Origin: Tubiluchus corallicola
Lineage: Eukaryota > Priapulida > Priapulimorpha > Priapulimorphida > Tubiluchidae
Assembly (NCBI GenBank): GCA_030141605.1
Contig: JAQGDQ010000909.1
Coordinates: 42,501 to 81,352, forward strand
DNA: 38,852 bases
Direction of reading: 5' to 3'
The translations under genes and the position numbers were made by a program. A model generated the notes under the pieces. The model ran no database searches. It was not told the DNA's origin and worked only from the letters and a program-made list of their open reading frames with translations. The number at the start of each line of letters is the position of its first letter. Position 1 is the stretch's first letter. Shown here piece after piece: positions 34,609 through 38,852 of the stretch.

Positions 34609-36400
34609 GTTTGCCTCCCGAACTAATTTCTGTGGGGGGAACTTTAATTTTTACTCTAAACCAAAAATAGATCAAAATAATAGTGATAGGATTAAGAGCA
34701 AATATTTTATATTTGCTAATTTTTCAAATATTTTATTATTTTGTAAAATAAAATTTTTCATAAAATTATTACTGCAGAATTAATTGCTTAAAGTTAGCAA
34801 TATAAAACACCGTCTGTATCCGATATAATGTTAGTTAACCCTGAACCGGTATGCTAAAATAAGAACCACAAACATGTAAATTCATCCGTTCTGCCATAAG
34901 CACTGGCGCGCTTCTGAATCAGATTACATTACTCCAGCTTGTACAGTTATCTTGCAATATTACTACCTGACCATTGAGTAGCAAGTCAGCAAATGAAGCA
35001 AGTCAGCAGAAGTCAATACTAAGAAGAGAATTGATGTTAAATCTAAAAATAGATTTTCTAATAATAGCTTATTAAAACGAATGCAAGCAGTGTCAGAGCA
35101 CTGCAGTGGATAGTTGAGAAGTTAGTTATGACTTGTCCTGTAACTGCATGTATTTGCTCTTGCTTTAGTAGTTCACTGCTTTGCGTTAATATTACGGATG
35201 TTTTTGCACTTCAATAAACTATATTCTCTGCGATATGATGTTTCTCCTCTTCAACAAATAACCACACAACAAAGCCTTGAACATTAATATTTAATGTATA
35301 TTAAAATATCATTTAAAGCGATTTAAATTACGACATAGGTGTTGCAAAGTAATAAACTCACTAGTAGACCTTGTAATAAAAACAGCCTGTTTCCATTGCA
35401 TTATTAAAATAATCGTTATTTAAAATTAAATAGCAACTCTGGTTTTGAGTTAATATACTCACTTCGTTAGAAAATCTGTAAAAAAGGGTAGGTCATTGGC
35501 CGCTTACACCAAGGATCTATTAGAATTAAGTGATTTAGAATCAAAATTCAATTATTTTCTTCTTTCTTGCCTTTTTACGCAAAGCAACTTGTAGATGCAC
35601 ACAACTTCCGGCTAAATTCTTGCACACATCTTTGTTCAAACAAAAATAAAACCTGCAATCCTGAGCCGATACGAGAACTTCAGCTCTGTCAAACTTTTGC
35701 AGTTTTACATGTACTGTAACTGCTAACCATGGGTAAAAAAATGACAAGCGAGCACTTCTAACAGTAAAAGCAGCATTATTATTAAAACCTTCAGCAAAAT
35801 AACCCTAAAGAAAAAGAAGTCAGACCAGCTAGAAGATTAACAAGAATAACCCGATTATTTCAGCAACTGTAGCCTCCACAGGAGGTAACAGCTTGGTAGG
35901 GGGTGAGCATCAACCGTTGTAATTGAATTTGAGGTACAGTGCTACTGTGAGATATTGAATGTGTTGTACTAAAACTTGGTAAGTTTTAATATAAAAATTC
36001 AAATTTCCAATTTACCGCTGTGCTCATCAGTTCAAAAAAATACAAGTAAAAAGATACAGTATTTGCAATTTTGTATTTATTTCGGCCGAGTCTGGAACGG
36101 GAATTACGTATTCGAACTTGTTGCCAAATTTAAGCACCAGTCCAGAATATTAAAGCAAAAAATGCCCAAGTTCCCGACAACGGTACTGAGTATTGTTGCA
36201 AAAATGAAGTCATGCACTTGCTTGATACTATAAATAGAAGGTAGTTTGCAAAAATAATAATTATTATGGAAAAAGTTAAATTGTATAATAGCATAATTCA
36301 TATCAGAGGTATCATGAGCTGAGTAATAAATAACTTTGGTGATGTAATGCTATGATGTCGGTTGTATAATTTACTACATCATCAATAATATTTAATTTAC
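34609..36400. other. AT-rich intergenic sequence
   Basis: No gene is supported. Short frames (35541-35747 minus, 35976-36233 plus) show no domain, signal peptide or splice evidence. Confidence 0.4.
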
Positions 36401-36401
36401 T

Positions 36402-36477
<76 letters not shown>
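36402..36477. repeat. (TAA)n microsatellite
   Basis: A pure TAA/ATA trinucleotide run of about 25 units. Confidence 0.97.
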
Positions 36478-36860
36478 TTTTTGTAATAATAATTTTATTG
36501 AGTCAGCAAGTAATACAACATCATCTTCGCCGTCGTCACATCCTGAGATGTTCTGCAAACGTGCTGATGATTATTATCTTCTGCCCTACACAAGCTGTCT
36601 CTATGTGGTAGTATCATTATCACAGGTAGCAAGGTAATCTCGTTTATACAGAGGCAACCCATTAATAACAGATCTGAAACAACGGACGATGTTCGCAGAA
36701 TCCTTAGCCTTGGTCAATGTTTGGCATAAATTTGCGTCTTTGGAATTTAGAAGTTCCGATTCTGATGATTTCCCGTACTGCTTTGATACTATTTAGGTAA
36801 ACATTCTGATGTTGGGTAAGTCAGTGGACGGAGTTGTAATCTTGTGTTCCTGTGTTGTGT
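36478..36860 (-). mobile_element. Possible 3' end of a non-LTR retrotransposon, minus strand
   Basis: Read on the minus strand, the sequence ends with CTCAATAAAATTATTATTAC and runs into the (ATT)n tract, the kind of simple-repeat tail some LINEs carry. The body has frame fragments (for example RDYLATCDNDT) but no diagnostic reverse-transcriptase motif, so the assignment is weak. Confidence 0.3.
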
Positions 36861-37151
36861 GTTTATAACAGTAGCAGCATATCAGCCATATATATGTTTA
36901 TATATATATATATAAACAAGGAGAGGAACACAGGTGACTTAGTTCTTTGCTTTAAACTCCTAACGAAAAAAAATCATCTCCACTACCGATTACTCTGTTC
37001 ATATCGTACTGTTTGATATGGCCAAAGCACTTGATGTGAATAGGAAGTTTGGCTTTCTAATCTGAACAACTTTTGCGAGTCACGTGGTGAGAAAACTTGC
37101 TAGTCTGAACACGTCTAAACATTCTTTTTTCGATTTTTCAGATTCATCTGC
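36861..37151. other. Spacer with a short AT palindrome
   Basis: TATATGTTTATATATATATA at about 36891-36910 is near-palindromic. The rest is unremarkable until an acceptor-like TTTTTCAG at 37134-37141, just before the exon below. Confidence 0.4.
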
Positions 37152-37295
37152 ATGGCCAAATTCCAGTTGTTACCATTATTATTGTTTGCTGTAGTTTCTG
37201 TGATATTAATTACACATACAGCTGTTGCTGATATGGCGTCATCTGCGTTTTCAAACTTACCGTCTCGGTTGGTTGAAATTATGGAAAATGGCCAG
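37152..37295 (+). CDS. Candidate first coding exon with signal peptide (partial gene)
   Basis: ATG at 37152 has a good start context (GCATGG) and opens a textbook signal peptide: MAKFQLLPLLLFAVVSV, then ILITHTAVA with a likely cleavage after AVA. About 20 residues follow (DMASSAFSNLPSRLVEIMEN). The exon ends CAG|GTAAAA at 37295 (48 codons, phase 0). An acceptor-like TTTTTCAG lies 11 bp before the ATG, so a 5' UTR intron is possible. No family is recognised. It could continue in phase with the candidate exon at 37735. The opposite strand also has a donor-like GACGGTAAGT, so strand is not certain. Confidence 0.4.
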
Positions 37296-37418
37296 GTAAA
37301 ATTATTATTATTTCTGTTTATCTGAATAGTGTTTCTGAGCTTTTTTATGGCCAAGATTAGTTTGCTAATTATTAATATAAATTATCTGACATTTTTCCAC
37401 AGTCATTGTGTCCTGGGC

Positions 37419-37424
37419 TTTATT
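37419..37424 (-). terminator. Polyadenylation signal AATAAA
   Basis: On the minus strand AATAAA lies 19 nt after the stop codon of the GTF3C6-like exon, the expected place for a poly(A) signal. Confidence 0.5.
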
Positions 37425-37442
37425 GTTATCTTCTTTGGACTC

Positions 37443-37568
37443 CTAAGCTGATGAAATTATGTGGAAATTATTTTCAGAAAAGAACACAGCTGTACCAACA
37501 ACATCTTCATAGTGTCCAGTGAACACTTGATTACCAACTTGAATAACTGGCTGCGACGTGTCCAAACC
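37443..37568 (-). CDS. Terminal exon of a GTF3C6-like TFIIIC subunit (partial)
   Basis: Read on the minus strand, an acceptor ATTATTACAG precedes GLDTSQPVIQVGNQVFTG and the following HYEDVVGTAVFF, then SENNFHIISSA and TAG. The pattern (G-x-D-T-x-x-P-x-x-Q-x-x-x-x-V-F-x-G-x-Y-E-D-x-x-G-T-x-x-x-F) matches the conserved core of TFIIIC subunit 6 (GTF3C6; tau55/Sfc7 relatives), a part of the RNA polymerase III initiation factor that binds tRNA-gene internal promoters. The exon starts in phase 0. The N-terminal half of the family is not found in the remaining 1.3 kb and must lie beyond the window, or this is a retained fragment. The tail after the core is shorter than in vertebrates. I am confident of the family and less so that the gene is intact. 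Confidence 0.72.
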   Translation of the reverse strand, partial: GLDTSQPVIQVGNQVFTGHYEDVVGTAVFFSENNFHIISSA

Positions 37569-37734
37569 CTGTAATAATAATGATTATTGATTAGTAAAAC
37601 AAACAAAAACAAAAACAAGTGTTAAAAACTGACCAGTTGAGGCTGGTGTATAGGTACATGTATATTAAACACCAAACATAACACATCACTCTATGCGCAA
37701 ATCAGTTGTGAATATTACGATTTCTTTTCCCAAG

Positions 37735-37883
37735 TTTGTTGCAAACCAAGCAGACATTGAAGCACGCCATCTGTTGAGCGCTGACTTAACTGCAGGCGAA
37801 GTGAACTACAATTCTCTTACAAGTGCCGGCCAGTGTTTGGCTGTTTTCCACTCCAGGACAAAATCTGTTCTACCAGAAGTCAA
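37735..37883 (+). CDS. Candidate internal exon of unknown gene
   Basis: The acceptor TTTCTTTTCCCAAG precedes an open 149-nt stretch (FVANQADIEARHLLSAD... ending VLPEV), followed by a strong donor AA|GTAAGTG at 37884. It starts in phase 0, which would fit the end of the signal-peptide exon at 37295, and ends in phase 2. The helical, spectrin-like look of SLTSAGQCLAVFHS is only suggestive. If joined to 37152-37295, the intron would contain the GTF3C6-like exon in antisense. Confidence 0.35.
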
Positions 37884-37910
37884 GTAAGTGAATGTTAACA
37901 CCACCTGGCA

Positions 37911-38852
37911 ATGTACCTGACACATGCCTCACTACCTGGCAATGTACCTGACACATGCCTCACCACCTGGCAATGTACCTGACACATGCCTCACCACCTG
38001 GCAATGTACCTGACACATGCCTCACCACCTGGCAATGTACCTGACACATGCCTCACCACCTGGCAATGTACCTGACACATGCCTCACCACCTGGCAATGT
38101 ACCTGACACATGCCTCACCACCTGGCAATGTACCTGACACATGCCGCACCACCTGGCAATGTACCTGACACATGCCTCACCACCTGGCAATGTACCTGAC
38201 ACATGCCTCACCACTTGGCAATGTACCTGACACATGCCGCACCACCTGGCAATGTACCTGACACATGCCTCACCACCTGGCAATGTACCTGACACATGCC
38301 TCACCACCTGGCAATGTACCTGACACATGTCTCACCACCTGGCAATGTACCTGACACATGCCTCGCCACCTGGCAATGTACCTGACACGTGCCTCACCAC
38401 TTGGCAAGTACCTGACACGTGCCTCACCACCTGGCAATGTACCTGACACATGCCTCACCACCTGGCAATGTACCTGACACATGTCTCACCACCTGGCAAT
38501 GTACCTGACACATGCCTCGCCACCTGGCAATGTACCTGACACGTGCCTCACCGCTAGGGAAATGCCTGACGCATGCCTCACCACCTGGCAGTAATGCCTG
38601 ACATACCTCCGCCGGCAATGCTGACACATGTCTCACCACCTGGCAATGTACCTGACACATTCCTCCTGCAATTGTACCTGACATTCCTGCCACTGGCAAT
38701 GTGCCTTGTGTTTGACTACATGCCTCACCGCCTGCAATGTGCCTGACATTCCTCACCACTTGGCAATGTACCTGACACATTCCTCACCATCTGGCAATGT
38801 ACCTGACACATGCCTCACCACTTGGCAATGTACCTGACACATTCCTCACCAT
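37911..38852. repeat. 31-bp minisatellite, about 30 copies, running off the window
   Basis: The repeat unit is 31 bp (CTGGCAATGTACCTGACACA plus TGCCTCACCAC). Copies up to ~38540 are nearly perfect; ~38550-38750 is degenerate with indels; then regular copies resume. It starts 27 bp after the donor of the candidate exon at 37735-37883. Minus-strand frames rich in CQVHCQVVRHVSG are artefacts, since 31 is not a multiple of three. Confidence 0.97.

Noticed and set aside
38053-38780. Minus-strand frames with a repeated CQVHCQVVRHVSG peptide
   Set aside because: They come from a 31-bp tandem repeat read through in rotating frames; no start or splice signals, and indels break them.

Overview
This window looks like nuclear DNA from an invertebrate animal. 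It is AT-rich, has GT-AG introns of about 0.1-1.5 kb, carries long (CT)n, (TTA)n and GAT-type microsatellites plus decayed DNA transposons and non-LTR retrotransposons, and encodes extracellular leucine-rich-repeat (LRR) proteins with metazoan-type LRRNT and LRRCT cysteine caps. I cannot name the phylum with confidence.

The core is one multigene family. Three head-to-tail copies lie on the + strand: A at 5861-12259, B at 13927-20359 and C at 23293-28634. Each sits in a tandem unit of about 8.0-8.8 kb. Each gene has five coding exons, and every intron is phase 1 and falls just before the first cysteines of an LRR C-terminal cap. Internal exons are therefore symmetric cassettes of the form LRRCT(n) + LRRNT/LRR(n+1). 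Exon lengths (628, 708, 666 and 777 nt for exons 1-4) are identical in A and B. The predicted product is a signal peptide, four LRRNT-LRR-LRRCT modules and a short hydrophobic tail (about 1008 aa for A, 1005 aa for B). Copy C is broken by a stop codon in exon 3 and a 5-bp deletion in exon 4.

A related gene with the same four-module plan but no introns and no hydrophobic tail lies at 30782-33634 on the minus strand (950 aa, called R here). A truncated, frameshifted copy of it (psiR) lies at 3001-5017 on the + strand. R and psiR belong to the two arms of an inverted duplication (about 1187-5017 and 31617-34326) that brackets the whole array. Comparing the arms shows the empty site of a 701-bp hAT-like element (1276-1976, 8-bp target duplication) and of a 423-bp retrotransposon tail (2250-2672).

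By-eye comparison of A, B and C suggests mosaic evolution: near-identical tracts alternate with sharply bounded divergent patches, and B intron 3 retains a relic of a second exon 3 next to a LINE fragment. The best candidate for something new is this cassette-built LRR receptor family. A recognition role (immune or self/non-self) is possible but is pure inference here.

The right end (34.3-38.9 kb) is mostly non-genic. It holds a short interstitial telomere-like stretch, a (TTA)n tract, a likely terminal exon of a TFIIIC subunit (GTF3C6-like, minus strand), one or two candidate + strand exons including one with a good signal peptide, and a 31-bp minisatellite that runs off the window end.
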